Assembly: GCA_016788065.1 (NCBI GenBank)
Contig: JAEUTI010000087.1
Coordinates: 1 to 64,000 of the forward strand
From: Bacteroidia bacterium
GTDB taxonomy: Bacteria; Bacteroidota; Bacteroidia; AKYH767-A; OLB10
Reading direction: 5' to 3'
Length of the DNA: 64,000 nt
The position numbers were made by a program, and so were the translations under genes. The notes beneath the pieces are model-generated. The model was not told the DNA's origin. It did no database searches and saw only the letters and a program-made list of their open reading frames with translations. This document shows, piece by piece, positions 26,610-36,575 of the stretch (its first letter is position 1; each line of letters opens with the position of its first letter).

Positions 26610-29240
26610 TCAGAGTTTCTTTAATCTGATAACTTCATCTTTTAGCAATTTCACGGTTATTTCGCAGGCTTTTTTAAAGTCTTCGAACACTGCCGGAATG
26701 CGCTCGATATGGATCTGATCTCTCGAAAATTCTTCCAGTTCAGCAACCAGGTTACGCAGAATATTTATTTTTAAAAGATTTACAGACGATTTCAGTTTGT
26801 GTACCGCCTGAAATGTGGCAGGCCAGTTTTGCTGATGGATATGATCTTCTGATTCACTAAGCAACTGAGGAATTTGTCCGATAAGCATGTGCAGCAGACT
26901 CATCACATCTTCGGTGCTTCCGCTGAATAACTGAATCAATTTTTCCGATGAATTTCGTATATCCTCAGCCGTTATACTGCTTTCATTTGGTGCAGGAGCA
27001 GCTTCAGTAACTTTTGGTTTACCATTTACCTGTTTCAGAATGGTGGTCAGCAATTCCTGGGGACTGTATGGTTTGGTGATATAATCAGACATTCCCAAAG
27101 CAAGAGCTTTTTCCTTTTCATGGTTACTGGCATAAGCAGTAAGGGCTATGATTGGAATCTGATTCACCGGATGAGGTAAAGTAGTTCTGATCACCTGAGT
27201 GAGCTCATAACCGTTCATAACAGGCATCTGGACATCCATTAAAATGACATCAAATTTCCCTTCCTGTAAACTGGCAACTGCTTCGGTTCCATTGTTGGCG
27301 ATTTCAACCTGAAATCCCATTTTATTGAGCAGCTTCTGAGCAAGAAACTGATTGACTTTATTATCTTCTACCAACAAAATAGTGACAGCAGATAAATCAT
27401 TCAGTGGGATTTTGTTACTAGCTTTCTTCCCACCGGTAGTCTTTTCTAATTTCTTTAAAAGCTTGAATGGTAATTCCACTTTGAAAACAGATCCGCTTCC
27501 TAAAGTACTGTTTACCGAAATAGAACCACCCTGTAATTCTACCAATTGCTTCACAATGGTAAGTCCCAGGCCGGTACCACCAAAAACACGGTTAGTATCG
27601 TAATTTGCCTGTGTGAAACTATCGAATATGGAGTGAATTTTTTCAGATGAAATACCGATTCCGGTATCTGTTACCTTGAACAAAATTTTAATGCTCAGAT
27701 CATGCGATTCTACCAGTTGCATATCGAGTGTCACCGAACCTTTGTCGGTAAACTTCACACCATTATTCAACAGATTTAAAAGAATCTGATTCAGCCTTAC
27801 CGCATCACCAATAAGTGATTCAGGAAGGTTTTCGTCGATGGTGAGGTTAAGCTTGATTTTTTTCTCTTCTGCTTTCACCTTCAATACTTGCACCATGCCG
27901 GTCAACAATTCCTTGATACGGAATTCGCTGCTTTCAAACCTGATTTCACCGGAATGAATTTTCGAATAATCCAGAATGTCATTGATAATAACAATCAGGT
28001 TATTCGCAGAAAGCTTAATCGTATTGATGTATTCCAGCTGCTCCGGAGTTGGATTGGTATCGGCAAGTAAATTCGCCATTCCCAACACTCCATTCAGTGG
28101 GGTACGTATTTCGTGACTGATATTTGCGATGAACTGATCTTTGAGTAAAACCGTTTTCTCTGCAAGTTCTTTCTCTTTCAGTGTTTCTTCCAGGTCATAG
28201 CGCAACTGAATACCTTTGGTTTTCAGCACTACTTCCTCATTCATCAATTCTCCTGATAGTGAATTGAAGTTTTTATAATGCATCAATGCATTTCTGTAGT
28301 CACCGGCTTTCTCAAAAGCATCAGCAAGAAAGCGATGGATCAGATTTTTCGGGTATTTTACTTTTAATGTTTCCGCAATCTGCAACGATTCGTTAAGAAT
28401 AGAAATTGCTTTGGTGTATTCACCGGTTTCAATATAAAGGTTGCCCAGACTTTTCAGTAGGTCAGCTTTTAAAATAGAATTTCCGGTAATATTTACATAG
28501 TCGATTGCCTTGAAAAAATAATCGAGTGACTTATCGTATTCTTTGAGTTTGGTAAATAATATTGCCAGACTACCGGTAGGTTTTACCTGTAATTCCGGGT
28601 TATTCAATCCGTCGGCCTGCGTTAAACTACGATCCAGATATTCGTATGATTTATCGAGATCATCGGCCCAATTATAGCAATTACCAATGTAGTAATTGGT
28701 AATCGAAACCATTGCTTCGTTTCCGGTTTCACTAAAAATCCGCAAAGCTAATTCATGATTTTCGATGGCTTTATTGTAATCGGTTAAAGCTTTATAAATT
28801 TCACCAAGACGGTTATAAATGGTTCCTTTTAAGATTGCATTTTCAGAATGGCGAGAAAAATTAAGAGCCTTCAATTGAGCCTCAAGTGCCTCTTGATAAT
28901 TTCCTATCCGGAAGCAAATGTCGCTGATTGCCTGTTCCGATTCGCAAGCCCGTGAAGGTGCAGCCAGCCGCTCATACAATGCAGTTGCTTCGTGCAGATG
29001 TGCCAGTGCCTGACGGGTATTTCCTTTTTCATACTGGATATTTCCCAGTTCCAGCAAACATTCGCCGATACCCGTTGAAAATTGGGCGTTTTTAGAAAGA
29101 TTCAGTGCCTTTTCAAAGAATTCCTCCGATTGCATGAGGTCAGCATCCCGCAAAGTGCGAGCGGTCTCAATGAGGTGAGAAATCACTTCTTCCCCATTAA
29201 TTGCCTCATTTACAGCAATTTTGTCATTACTTCCCTGCAT
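26610..29240 (-). CDS. soluble TPR-containing hybrid histidine kinase with receiver and HPt domains
   Basis: An 876-residue protein with no signal peptide or membrane helix. Residues 20-330 are about seven TPR repeats, a short coiled coil follows, and the kinase core has phospho-acceptor His376 (ANISHEIRTPLNG), N-box at about 486-500, DTGIG at 526-530 and GGTGLGL at 555-561. A receiver domain has Asp670 (VILMDVQMPVMNG), and a C-terminal HPt domain has His815 (FQAVHKLKSS). A full His-Asp-His phosphorelay is thus in one chain, with the output regulator elsewhere. The TPR region probably binds a protein or peptide signal in the cytoplasm. No dedicated partner gene is adjacent. Confidence 0.92.
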   Translation of the reverse strand: MQGSNDKIAVNEAINGEEVISHLIETARTLRDADLMQSEEFFEKALNLSKNAQFSTGIGECLLELGNIQYEKGNTRQALAHLHEATALYERLAAPSRACESEQAISDICFRIGNYQEALEAQLKALNFSRHSENAILKGTIYNRLGEIYKALTDYNKAIENHELALRIFSETGNEAMVSITNYYIGNCYNWADDLDKSYEYLDRSLTQADGLNNPELQVKPTGSLAILFTKLKEYDKSLDYFFKAIDYVNITGNSILKADLLKSLGNLYIETGEYTKAISILNESLQIAETLKVKYPKNLIHRFLADAFEKAGDYRNALMHYKNFNSLSGELMNEEVVLKTKGIQLRYDLEETLKEKELAEKTVLLKDQFIANISHEIRTPLNGVLGMANLLADTNPTPEQLEYINTIKLSANNLIVIINDILDYSKIHSGEIRFESSEFRIKELLTGMVQVLKVKAEEKKIKLNLTIDENLPESLIGDAVRLNQILLNLLNNGVKFTDKGSVTLDMQLVESHDLSIKILFKVTDTGIGISSEKIHSIFDSFTQANYDTNRVFGGTGLGLTIVKQLVELQGGSISVNSTLGSGSVFKVELPFKLLKKLEKTTGGKKASNKIPLNDLSAVTILLVEDNKVNQFLAQKLLNKMGFQVEIANNGTEAVASLQEGKFDVILMDVQMPVMNGYELTQVIRTTLPHPVNQIPIIALTAYASNHEKEKALALGMSDYITKPYSPQELLTTILKQVNGKPKVTEAAPAPNESSITAEDIRNSSEKLIQLFSGSTEDVMSLLHMLIGQIPQLLSESEDHIHQQNWPATFQAVHKLKSSVNLLKINILRNLVAELEEFSRDQIHIERIPAVFEDFKKACEITVKLLKDEVIRLKKL

Positions 29241-29267
29241 TTTTTAATCGTTGGTCTTTGAAAGGGT

Positions 29268-29275
29268 CAAATATA
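29268..29275 (-). promoter_or_regulatory. -7 box for the hybrid kinase gene
   Basis: The minus strand reads TATATTTG, an exact TAnnTTTG, 27 nt upstream of the ATG at 29240. No -33 match is visible. Confidence 0.4.
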
Positions 29276-29422
29276 CGTCAAATCCCCGTAAGTGGCTAGA
29301 TTCAGGCATTTTAATCACTGAAATTAGGCATTCAGCAATTTTTATAACTATACGGAAAACAGGTCCTGTAGGATGCATTCGGTGAAAACTATTCTGCATC
29401 CGGCAATTTAAGATGGAGAAAG

Positions 29423-31054
29423 CTATCGGATCAAAGCGAAATAACCTGCTTTGGTTTCCTTAGTAAACTTGCCGGCCGATTTGATGGCATCATAGGTAAT
29501 CAGGTAAGTATAAACACCTGTTGGCGCATCCTTACCTTCAAATGTTCCATTCCAATTACCATCAAAACCAAGTTTGGTAGTAGTGTGCAAAGCCTGTCCC
29601 CAACGGTTAAAAATGATGATCTTAAAATTTGTGACATTAGTTCCTTGTGCATAGTAAGTATCATTCTTACCATCGGCATTCGGTGTAAAGGCTCCGGGTA
29701 TAAAAAGCGTTTCCGGGCACGATTCTATCACTATCAATGAATCAGTTTTGGTGCATCCATCAACATGTGTAACAATAACACTGTAAATTCCGGGATCAAT
29801 AATCACCAGCTCCTGAGTGGTTTCACCACCCGGATACCAGTTGTAACTTGCTCCGGGGCCGGCATCAGCAACAACTATTTCTCCATTATTACCACAAACA
29901 ATGGCATCTGTGAGCACCACATCAGGATTTGAAAGGACGGTAAGTTCAAATGTATCACGTGCCACACAACCACCATTATTGACTGCAACAATGTAAGTTC
30001 CGCTGTCAGCAACTGCAATTTGTGCTGTTGTTTCACCAGTCGACCATAAATAGGTACTTCCTGCAAAAGTGGCATCCAAAATAAGAATAGTGCCATCACA
30101 TATAATGCTGTCTGCAGGTAATGCAATCACCGGAGGATTCACTACATAAACCGTCACAGGAACTGATGATCCCAGTCCGTGCCACAGGTAAGTAGTCGTG
30201 TCAGTTGGTGCAACTGTGAGGATGTTGTTTACGGATGTAAGCGTATCAGTTGGTGTTGCTAAAAGTGACCAAAATCCCTGAGTGTTGGTAATTCCTGTGA
30301 GTGCGGTATTTTGTCCGGGACAAATAACAGTATCCCCTGAAACGGATATCGTTTCTACTATCGGAGTCACTAAAATATCATCTACGTAATAATAAGCTGA
30401 ACTATTCATTGTAGCACAAGCAGGGGAGGGATTGATAAAATTAAATGCGGTTGTTGCAGCATCGGTACGAAAATTACCTATGGTGATAAATGCTTCACCA
30501 CCTGCAGCAACATAATAAGAAGTTAATGCTGTCCACGATCCGGTGTCGGCTACTACGGTAGTAAGTTCTACTTGTGGTGTTACATTGATGTAGGTGCTAC
30601 CTGATTGTGAGAGTTGTGATGTAGAAAAAACCATGCCCAAGCGGTTGGTAGCATATTTGGAGTTGGAAGAACGGCGAAACCAGGCTTCTGTCTTGTATAA
30701 TTGTCCCGTTACCATGGGTGATGCTAACGGTGCCTGCATATATGTTCTTTGATTGGCGCCCGATTTTTTGGTGTAAATTCCTGCATAAGAACTACCACCA
30801 TGCGCGGGTGCATGACCTGCAAAATTTACCGGTGCACTAACATCGTTACAACCCGGAGTTGCTCCATTTACGTGACAAAAACTGAATAAATCGGCGGTAT
30901 CACCCGTAGCAATCCAGGGTTGTGCAAGCGTAATTTCTTTGGGGCCGGCGGGACAGCCTGAGAGTTGTTCAAATCCGGGATTGGGGCAAAGATTCTGGCT
31001 TTTTAGCGATGTGGTTAGTGCCAAAATCAGTAGGCAGCAGGCAATAATTCTCAT
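29423..31054 (-). CDS. T9SS type B sorting-domain surface protein
   Basis: A 543-residue exported protein, last gene of a four-gene surface operon. Signal peptide 1-19. Residues 20-230 are a jelly-roll-like domain starting NLCPNPGFEQLSGCP, common in Bacteroidota surface proteins. Several short Ig/PKD-like repeats follow (TYLWSTGETTAQIAVADSGT). The end is a type B CTD: FIPGAFTPNADGKNDTYY, IIFNRWGQALH and APTGVYTYLITY. It should be exported by T9SS together with, or through, the PorP/SprF protein of the same operon. Its ATG overlaps the stop of the OmpA-family gene by 4 nt. Confidence 0.92.
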   Translation of the reverse strand: MRIIACCLLILALTTSLKSQNLCPNPGFEQLSGCPAGPKEITLAQPWIATGDTADLFSFCHVNGATPGCNDVSAPVNFAGHAPAHGGSSYAGIYTKKSGANQRTYMQAPLASPMVTGQLYKTEAWFRRSSNSKYATNRLGMVFSTSQLSQSGSTYINVTPQVELTTVVADTGSWTALTSYYVAAGGEAFITIGNFRTDAATTAFNFINPSPACATMNSSAYYYVDDILVTPIVETISVSGDTVICPGQNTALTGITNTQGFWSLLATPTDTLTSVNNILTVAPTDTTTYLWHGLGSSVPVTVYVVNPPVIALPADSIICDGTILILDATFAGSTYLWSTGETTAQIAVADSGTYIVAVNNGGCVARDTFELTVLSNPDVVLTDAIVCGNNGEIVVADAGPGASYNWYPGGETTQELVIIDPGIYSVIVTHVDGCTKTDSLIVIESCPETLFIPGAFTPNADGKNDTYYAQGTNVTNFKIIIFNRWGQALHTTTKLGFDGNWNGTFEGKDAPTGVYTYLITYDAIKSAGKFTKETKAGYFALIR

Positions 31055-33054
31055 TGTTGCGGGGGGACAAGCTGTATGTTGATGACTTCTATTTTTCTTT
31101 CTTTGGCTGCAGCCGGATGATAAACGGAATTGCGTTTATCTTTCAACTGATCACTCACGCCGGTAGCAACTAGTGTTTCACCTGCGGGAACTTCTGTAAC
31201 TTTTAATTTTCCATCTTTAAGATAAGCATTCAGCACACCGTTGTTGAAGATGTTGAAGAAATTTACCAGCGAGGCAATTCTTCTTCTCGAAAGCAATTCA
31301 TTGTATTCACTTTTTGCAAGTGGACTGGTACGACCTCTGACTTCAAGCTCGATAGCATAACCGGCTTCCAGCGCTTTTTGAATTTTTCCTGCAAAAGTAT
31401 TCAGTCTGTTATATGACTTAGTAACTGTTTCTACAAAGAAAGTATCAATTTCACTCTCTGCAGTTGCTTTAGGTGTGCCTGTTAATTTACCGGAATATTT
31501 TTGTTTGTATTCAGGGACTGCAGCGAGATATTCCTGATACAATTTCTCATAATTCTCGGTTGTGGTGGATGCATAACTTCTTCTTCCGGGTTGATCATTT
31601 TCGAAGTACAGTTCTAAAGGAAGGAATTCCTCATAGTTAGCTCTGTTACCAATAGCAGCAGCTTCAATGGCTTCAGGAGTAGGCTTAATTCCTCCTGTAG
31701 GAAGTAAGGTGGAGTCCACAGCTGCAACAACCGGCGTTGTGTCCTTTTCAGGTATATTGAACAGGTAAATATCGTAGCAGCAAGTTTTGCTTCCAATGAA
31801 CATGGAACCTTTGCGGTTCGATGACAATGTTCCCGATTTGTAGTCCTTGTTAAGTGTATAATAAACATCATTTACACTGGTGTTTATTTCGGGACCTAAA
31901 TTTTCGGGTGCACTGAAATTGCCATTTGTAAAAACAGATTTCATGATATCCATTCCTCCCAAACCTATATGCCCATAGCTGCTGAAATAGAGCGTTTGAT
32001 TTGGTGAATCGAAAAATGGAGTCATTTCATCATCAAAGGTATTTACCGGTGGGCCGGGATTTACAGGAGCGCTGAACACAAAAGATGCGTCTATTAAACT
32101 GGTCCATATATCCAGTTTGCCGGAACCTCCGGGTCTGTCGGAAACGAAATACAATACATATCCATCGGCACCGCGCGTTCCGATTGCAGGTTGTGTTGCT
32201 GTATAGCCTGCAAGATTTACACCTGCGGGAATGAGTTCCGGCTTCGCCCATTTGCCATCAATCATGCGGCTGTAATACAATTCGCAATCAAGATTATTTT
32301 CGCCTGATGGGAGACAGCGAGAGAAAACAGCAACTTTAAAATCGGGGCTAAAAGCAAGATTTCCGTTGTGTGATTTGGCATCATTAAACAAAATATTCAT
32401 CGGCACCGGAGTGGCGAACTTGGAATTCTTTTTTGATGACTGCAAAATTCTCGATACGTAGTAATCATCGGTTTTCTTGTCTTTTGATTCATACAAAAAG
32501 CGCAGAGATGCAAAATAAAGTGTTGAATCACCAATCAGTGAAGCACCGAATTCGGAATAATTGGTATTTACGGGAGATCCGGCATTGGTGATGGTGATAT
32601 CAGTTGGTTTAGCTGCCAGTTTCATCACTTCCGGCATGGCAGCAATTTCAAAATTTGCTTTGGTCTGAAAATAGGAAGTGTCGCTTTTATCGAGTGCCGC
32701 ATAACGTTCAAACAATCGTGCTGACTCTTCGTACATCCCCAAATATTTTTTCATTTCAGCATACCGAAATACCGCAAGTGGAAAACGATTGGATTTATCT
32801 TCCATCACAGTTTTTCCATACCAGGTGGCAGCTCTTTCATAGTCCTTATATAGTCGGCTGGCCTCTGCCATTTTGTACATGATGGTCAGGTCGCCCGTTT
32901 CAAAAGCTAAAGCGTTATTGTAATATTCAATGGCTTCCGCAAAGCGCATTTCTTCCATGCTTTTATCTCCTGCCTGCAGCCAAGCTTTCAAAGTCTGGGA
33001 ATATCCCGACAAGGAAAGAAAAAACAAAAAGGCAATTATTCGGAGTGCTTTCAT
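31051..33054 (-). CDS. TPR / PD40 propeller / OmpA-family outer-membrane protein (PorE-like)
   Basis: A 667-residue exported protein. Signal peptide 1-19 (SGYSQ). Residues 20-130 contain TPR units (RFAEAIEYYNNALAFETGDL), residues 140-440 a PD40/WD40-like propeller with repeats such as GYVLYFVSDRPGGSGKLDIW, and residues 540-660 an OmpA-like peptidoglycan-binding domain (AIELEVRGRTSPLAKSEYN). The architecture resembles PorE of the T9SS, which links the secretion machinery or SprF-type proteins to the cell wall; a carboxypeptidase-like domain usual in PorE is not obvious. It lies between porP/sprF and an adhesin gene, with 3 nt and -4 nt spacing. Confidence 0.9.
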   Translation of the reverse strand: MKALRIIAFLFFLSLSGYSQTLKAWLQAGDKSMEEMRFAEAIEYYNNALAFETGDLTIMYKMAEASRLYKDYERAATWYGKTVMEDKSNRFPLAVFRYAEMKKYLGMYEESARLFERYAALDKSDTSYFQTKANFEIAAMPEVMKLAAKPTDITITNAGSPVNTNYSEFGASLIGDSTLYFASLRFLYESKDKKTDDYYVSRILQSSKKNSKFATPVPMNILFNDAKSHNGNLAFSPDFKVAVFSRCLPSGENNLDCELYYSRMIDGKWAKPELIPAGVNLAGYTATQPAIGTRGADGYVLYFVSDRPGGSGKLDIWTSLIDASFVFSAPVNPGPPVNTFDDEMTPFFDSPNQTLYFSSYGHIGLGGMDIMKSVFTNGNFSAPENLGPEINTSVNDVYYTLNKDYKSGTLSSNRKGSMFIGSKTCCYDIYLFNIPEKDTTPVVAAVDSTLLPTGGIKPTPEAIEAAAIGNRANYEEFLPLELYFENDQPGRRSYASTTTENYEKLYQEYLAAVPEYKQKYSGKLTGTPKATAESEIDTFFVETVTKSYNRLNTFAGKIQKALEAGYAIELEVRGRTSPLAKSEYNELLSRRRIASLVNFFNIFNNGVLNAYLKDGKLKVTEVPAGETLVATGVSDQLKDKRNSVYHPAAAKERKIEVINIQLVPPQQ

Positions 33055-33057
33055 AAA

Positions 33058-34113
33058 TTAATAGAGTGGGCAGGGTGGTTTAATGCCCAATGGTTTTACT
33101 TTACGGATGATATAAATAAGTGACAATTCGTAACCGCCTTTACCATTACTTGCACGATCGAGATCGGAGGTATTGAAATCATACGATACTCCTACATTCA
33201 GATTGTTATAATCGAAACCTGCAGAGGCAATGAAGGCATCCTTAGCACGAAGCCAGGAGCCCAGGTAAAGTGCATAATTTCTTCCCGGTAATTCACTCAA
33301 GCGGAATCGTACAGATGTACCTCCGGTAATTTCTTTAAAAGAACCCTGGTTCATGAATATCAATGCAGGTATCAGATCGAAACGGGTTGCAATGGCGAAA
33401 TCTGCTTTCAGATCAGTCTGTAAGCGCGGAAACATCTTAGCGCCTTCATCAAAAAAGGAATCATTCGGGCGATTGATATGCTGCAAACTTATTCCCGCAC
33501 CGGCCTTAAAACGATCAGTAACCCGAATGAGATAGGAGAGTCCTGCACCAACATCGAAATAACCCTGATTATCGCCACTAAAATTCTCGGTATTACCTGA
33601 AGCCGGATCAAAATTGTCGCCTGTATATTGTTCATCAAAAGTCAGATCAGCATAATTGATGGAACGTCTCACATAGGAGAATTGTATTCCTCCCGAAAGG
33701 AAATGAATGGAGTCGCGGCCAAGAGCTTTTATTGCACCGGCAGAAATTCCAACTTGGGTAAGTCCCAGTTCGGAGTCACCGGCACGATCATTATTAATTA
33801 GCAATCCCAGACTATACCGCTGTTTCGATTCCGGAAAGAAATTTACAGGCATATCGAAGGAGCCTGAAAAAGTACGGTAAGGAACAGTAACCGATTTCCA
33901 TTGACGGCGGTGATTGGCTATGAAACGATAATCGCCGTTATAAAATCCGGTTAATGCAGGGTTTAAATTGAGAGGAGATGATTGAAATTGGGAAAAATGG
34001 ATATCCTGAGCTTTTATCCCTGAATGAAACAGGAATAAAAACATACAACACATCGCAAACCGGAATAAAAAACGGTTGCTAACGGTCTGTGGATATATGT
34101 TATTTGATTTCAA
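33058..34113 (-). CDS. PorP/SprF family outer-membrane protein
   Basis: A 351-residue outer-membrane beta-barrel of the PorP/SprF family. The N-terminal signal ends at KAQ, followed by the family hallmark DIHFSQFQSSPLNLNPALTGF, then many alternating strands and an aromatic finish. SprF-type proteins are needed for secretion and surface attachment of type B CTD proteins such as SprB. It lies between two such genes in one operon (2 nt from the upstream one, 3 nt to the PorE-like gene). The start is a TTG at 34113. Confidence 0.94.
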   Translation of the reverse strand: MKSNNIYPQTVSNRFLFRFAMCCMFLFLFHSGIKAQDIHFSQFQSSPLNLNPALTGFYNGDYRFIANHRRQWKSVTVPYRTFSGSFDMPVNFFPESKQRYSLGLLINNDRAGDSELGLTQVGISAGAIKALGRDSIHFLSGGIQFSYVRRSINYADLTFDEQYTGDNFDPASGNTENFSGDNQGYFDVGAGLSYLIRVTDRFKAGAGISLQHINRPNDSFFDEGAKMFPRLQTDLKADFAIATRFDLIPALIFMNQGSFKEITGGTSVRFRLSELPGRNYALYLGSWLRAKDAFIASAGFDYNNLNVGVSYDFNTSDLDRASNGKGGYELSLIYIIRKVKPLGIKPPCPLY

Positions 34114-34115
34114 AT

Positions 34116-36476
34116 TTATCGTATTAACGTTACATTTCCCTTCTTAAAGAATTTTTCATCGCCGAAGCAGGTAATTTCCAGATAATAAACATACACAGCC
34201 GGTGTGGCAAGTTTGCCTTTGTATTTTCCGTCCCATCCTTTTTTAGGATCGGTAGTTTCAAAAACCTTCTCGCCCCAGCGATCATAAACACGGAACAACA
34301 GTTCTTTGATGGTATTACCTCTGACAAACAGAACATCATTATTCTGATCCCCATTTGGAGTGAATGCATTTGGAATGAATAATTCCGGTTCTTCACACAA
34401 TACTTGCTTAATCACGAGCGAAACCGAATCGGTATTGGAACAACCGTTGTTATCGGTAATAGTCACATACCAGGTAGTATTTTCATCAGGTGTAACTGTT
34501 GGGTTCTGGATAGTCGGATTACTAAGGCCCGCAACCGGTGTCCACGAATAGGTGAAGTTTCCGGAAGTAACCGCGTTTAATATTACTGATTCACCCACAA
34601 AAATGGTGTCGTTGGAAATAGTCGCATCGAGCGAAGGAACAAATGAAGAGAATATCACTTCAACACTATCGACATAACTGCATCCATTATCATCGGTAAC
34701 GGTAGCAGTGTACCAACCGGGACATAATGCGCTGGCAGTTGTACCGGTTTGCAGTTGCGGATCATTCCATACAACCGTGTAAGGAGTGGTGCCACCTGAA
34801 AGGTTGATGCTTGCACTTCCAATACATTGGCCATTGCAATAGGCTTCAGTCGCACTCATAGTAGCTGCAAGTGGCAACGGATTGGTGATGACGGCAGTGG
34901 TAGTTGTACTGCAACCATCGGCATCAGTAACAGTAACGGTATAGGTTCCTGCACATAAACCTGTTGCTGTAGCAGTAGTTTGTGAAGCAGGATCACTCCA
35001 TAAGTAACTTAGCAATCCATTTCCATTGGTAACATTCACTGTTGTCTGACCTGTACAAGCGCCTGCACATCCTGCTTGTCCGTTCGAAGCAATTGCTGCA
35101 ATTTTAGGTGGAATAACAATCGTCTGATTGATAGTCTTTCGGCAACCCCTTGACGATTGCACCTGCAATATTACATTGTAGGTGCCGGGACCAGGGAAAG
35201 TATGAGTAGGGTCGGTTGTTGTGACCAGTGGAGAACCATCACTGAAGTTCCAGCTCCATTGCGAGGTTGGACCACTGGCAGTGTTGCTGGTATCATCAAA
35301 TGTAACGGTGAATGAACATGGATTTAAATTGTAACTAAAACCTGCCTGATATGCTGGCAATAAAGTTACCTGACCAACAGTGGTATCGGCACATGCCGGA
35401 TTAAAAATAGAGTAAGCAATAAGGGTAACGTTATAGGTTCCTGTATCGGGATAAGTATAGGCAGGATTCACCTGTATTGATGTATCCGCCAATGTTGTTG
35501 GGTCACCAAAATTCCAGTTATAGGATACTGCCCCAAAACTGTTGTTGGTGAATTGAACCGAATTACTTCCGCAGGTCAAAACAGGTGTCTGCAATGCCGC
35601 TACAACGAGGGTTGGACATGCTTCCACATTCAACTGATAATCGCGTCGTGTTTTGGAAAGCAATACACCGTTACGATATTCATTCACACAAACACCAATT
35701 ACAAACTGTCCGATTGTATTTGGTGTAGCAGTCAGCAATCCTGTTTGCGGATCAATAGAAAGTGGTACGCCTCCCAGCAGATTTCCCAAATTGTACGGAG
35801 GTTGAAAGATTACATTCTGAAAGGGTGGAGCATAGCCGTTAATGGTGTTTTGATCGAGAATAGGAATATTCTGATCGGCTCCATCATAGGGATTGCAAAT
35901 TTCATAAACCAGAGAATCACCTTCTAGATCGGTTGCAGAGTGATCGAAGACGAAAGGCAGTCCTGCACAAATAAAGGGTGGAGGTAACTGCGTAAAAACC
36001 GGGTTACTATTTACAGCCGGTGAACCGGGAATGGTTGTGTAGGCAGTTATTCCCACATTCAGTGGATTTACAATGTTGTTGATAGTTTGATTTCGGCAGC
36101 ACCGCTGATAACCTAACTGATATCCGCCCGGGCGCGGAGGAAGTGTTACCGTTCCGGAATACCTCGCAAATTCGTAGCATACATCGGTTGGAGGTATGAA
36201 ACAGGGTGAATTAATGATTGGAGGAATGGTATCAGAAGCGTTTATTGGCAGATAGAGATAAGTCACCAAAGTATTGTTAGCATCCCAGATTCCAACAAAT
36301 GCGGGGTTATCGAATGGAGGCACACCATTGTAGCAATCGCGGTAAACAGTGAGATTTATCTGGTATAAATTATTTCCTAAATATTTATAATACAGCTCAC
36401 CTCCAACAATATGCGTGGCAAAAAGTTGAAATTGAAATAGGAAAAGAATAAAAAACAGAATTAATTTACGGGCCAT
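34116..36476 (-). CDS. PKD/SprB-repeat adhesin with T9SS type B sorting domain
   Basis: A 786-residue exported protein, first gene of the surface operon. Signal peptide 1-20. The N-terminal domain begins THIVGGELYYKYLGNNLYQI and contains YQLGYQRCCRNQTI, a domain seen in many Bacteroidota gliding-associated proteins. PKD domains lie at about 300-455 (YNWNFGDPT, WSWNFSDGSP) and SprB-like repeats at about 460-600 with conserved Cys. The type B CTD closes it: FIPNAFTPNGDQNNDVLF, RVYDRWGEKVFE and TPAVYVYYLEI. It is a probable surface adhesin exported with the help of the adjacent PorP/SprF protein. Confidence 0.93.
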   Translation of the reverse strand: MARKLILFFILFLFQFQLFATHIVGGELYYKYLGNNLYQINLTVYRDCYNGVPPFDNPAFVGIWDANNTLVTYLYLPINASDTIPPIINSPCFIPPTDVCYEFARYSGTVTLPPRPGGYQLGYQRCCRNQTINNIVNPLNVGITAYTTIPGSPAVNSNPVFTQLPPPFICAGLPFVFDHSATDLEGDSLVYEICNPYDGADQNIPILDQNTINGYAPPFQNVIFQPPYNLGNLLGGVPLSIDPQTGLLTATPNTIGQFVIGVCVNEYRNGVLLSKTRRDYQLNVEACPTLVVAALQTPVLTCGSNSVQFTNNSFGAVSYNWNFGDPTTLADTSIQVNPAYTYPDTGTYNVTLIAYSIFNPACADTTVGQVTLLPAYQAGFSYNLNPCSFTVTFDDTSNTASGPTSQWSWNFSDGSPLVTTTDPTHTFPGPGTYNVILQVQSSRGCRKTINQTIVIPPKIAAIASNGQAGCAGACTGQTTVNVTNGNGLLSYLWSDPASQTTATATGLCAGTYTVTVTDADGCSTTTTAVITNPLPLAATMSATEAYCNGQCIGSASINLSGGTTPYTVVWNDPQLQTGTTASALCPGWYTATVTDDNGCSYVDSVEVIFSSFVPSLDATISNDTIFVGESVILNAVTSGNFTYSWTPVAGLSNPTIQNPTVTPDENTTWYVTITDNNGCSNTDSVSLVIKQVLCEEPELFIPNAFTPNGDQNNDVLFVRGNTIKELLFRVYDRWGEKVFETTDPKKGWDGKYKGKLATPAVYVYYLEITCFGDEKFFKKGNVTLIR

Positions 36477-36575
36477 AAATGCGTCGGGAGCGGTTGTTCA
36501 ATATTACCCTAAAATTATAAAATAGCAGTGAATGAAAGGTAAAAACTTTCAACTTTATTTTGTTGAAAAGAAGAA

